Source: CAYRGS01 sp964423875
GTDB taxonomy: Bacteria > UBA8248 > JACPRG01 > G963555815
NCBI GenBank assembly: GCA_964423875.1
Contig: CAYRGS010000148.1
Location: 1-6,065 of the forward strand
Reading direction: 5' to 3'
DNA: 6,065 nucleotides
Part shown: piece by piece, positions 5,994 through 6,065 of the stretch
How the letters are laid out: each line of letters starts with the position of its first letter
Position numbering within the stretch: the first letter of the stretch is position 1
Program-made: the position numbers and the translations under genes
The notes under the pieces: model-generated
Told to the model about the DNA's origin: nothing
Seen by the model: the letters and a program-made list of their open reading frames with translations, nothing else
The model's database searches: none

Positions 5994-6065
5994 ATGGAAT
6001 CGGCCGCCCGCAAGGGGATGACCGAGACTGGTCTTTGGCCCCAGCTTCGGGACTACTGGCTTCCG
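5994..6065 (+). CDS. Start of a gene cut by the window edge; probable Rieske [2Fe-2S] oxygenase N-terminus
   Basis: Only 24 codons are visible, reading MESAARKGMTETGLW then PQLRDYWLP to the edge, with no stop. The ATG has a good ribosome binding site, AGAGG at 5983-5987 with 6 bases spacing. The ending LRDYWLP resembles the LRxYWxPVA opening shared by many Rieske-type aromatic-ring oxygenase and O-demethylase oxygenase subunits. In those proteins the CxH / CxxH cluster-binding residues come some 40-60 residues later, outside this window. That family would fit the aromatic-catabolism look of the neighbours. The gene call itself is fairly secure; the family is an inference from a short motif. 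The second ATG (codon 9) lacks an equally good binding site. Confidence 0.5.
   Translation, partial: MESAARKGMTETGLWPQLRDYWLP

Overview
The window is GC-rich bacterial DNA with one densely packed plus-strand cluster of catabolic-type redox genes. The base composition, GTG start, strong G/C bias at third codon positions and a dispersed intergenic repeat suggest a high-GC, probably environmental or uncultured bacterium. Nothing here fixes the taxon.

Layout. Bases 1-432 hold no gene I can support. They contain an imperfect repeat family in both orientations, a strong hairpin, and a TATAAT promoter-like box. Next come three complete genes in a row on the plus strand. The first is a UbiD-family prenylated-FMN (de)carboxylase (433-1824). 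After a 73-base gap comes the molybdopterin-binding large subunit of a xanthine dehydrogenase / 4-hydroxybenzoyl-CoA reductase family enzyme, with a GTG start (1898-4195). After only 6 bases comes an FAD-dependent oxidoreductase of the phytoene desaturase / PYROXD2 type (4202-5791). A 202-base gap with a second promoter-like box precedes a fourth gene cut off by the right edge after 24 codons (5994 on). Its N-terminus resembles a Rieske-type [2Fe-2S] aromatic-ring oxygenase.

How the genes may work together. All three complete enzymes carry intact cofactor or catalytic motifs, so the cluster looks functional. UbiD enzymes add or remove a carboxyl group on unsaturated or aromatic carbon. Molybdenum hydroxylases hydroxylate or reduce (hetero)aromatic or acyl-CoA substrates. 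CrtI-like flavoproteins desaturate or oxidise hydrophobic substrates. Together they suggest processing of an aromatic, heteroaromatic or unsaturated alicyclic compound. The substrate cannot be read from the sequence.

The oddest point is that the molybdenum subunit stands alone. The small [2Fe-2S] and FAD-binding subunits that normally pass its electrons are not beside it, and a flavoprotein of an unrelated fold sits directly downstream. No UbiX flavin prenyltransferase, CoA ligase, regulator, transporter, tRNA, rRNA, CRISPR array or transposase was seen.
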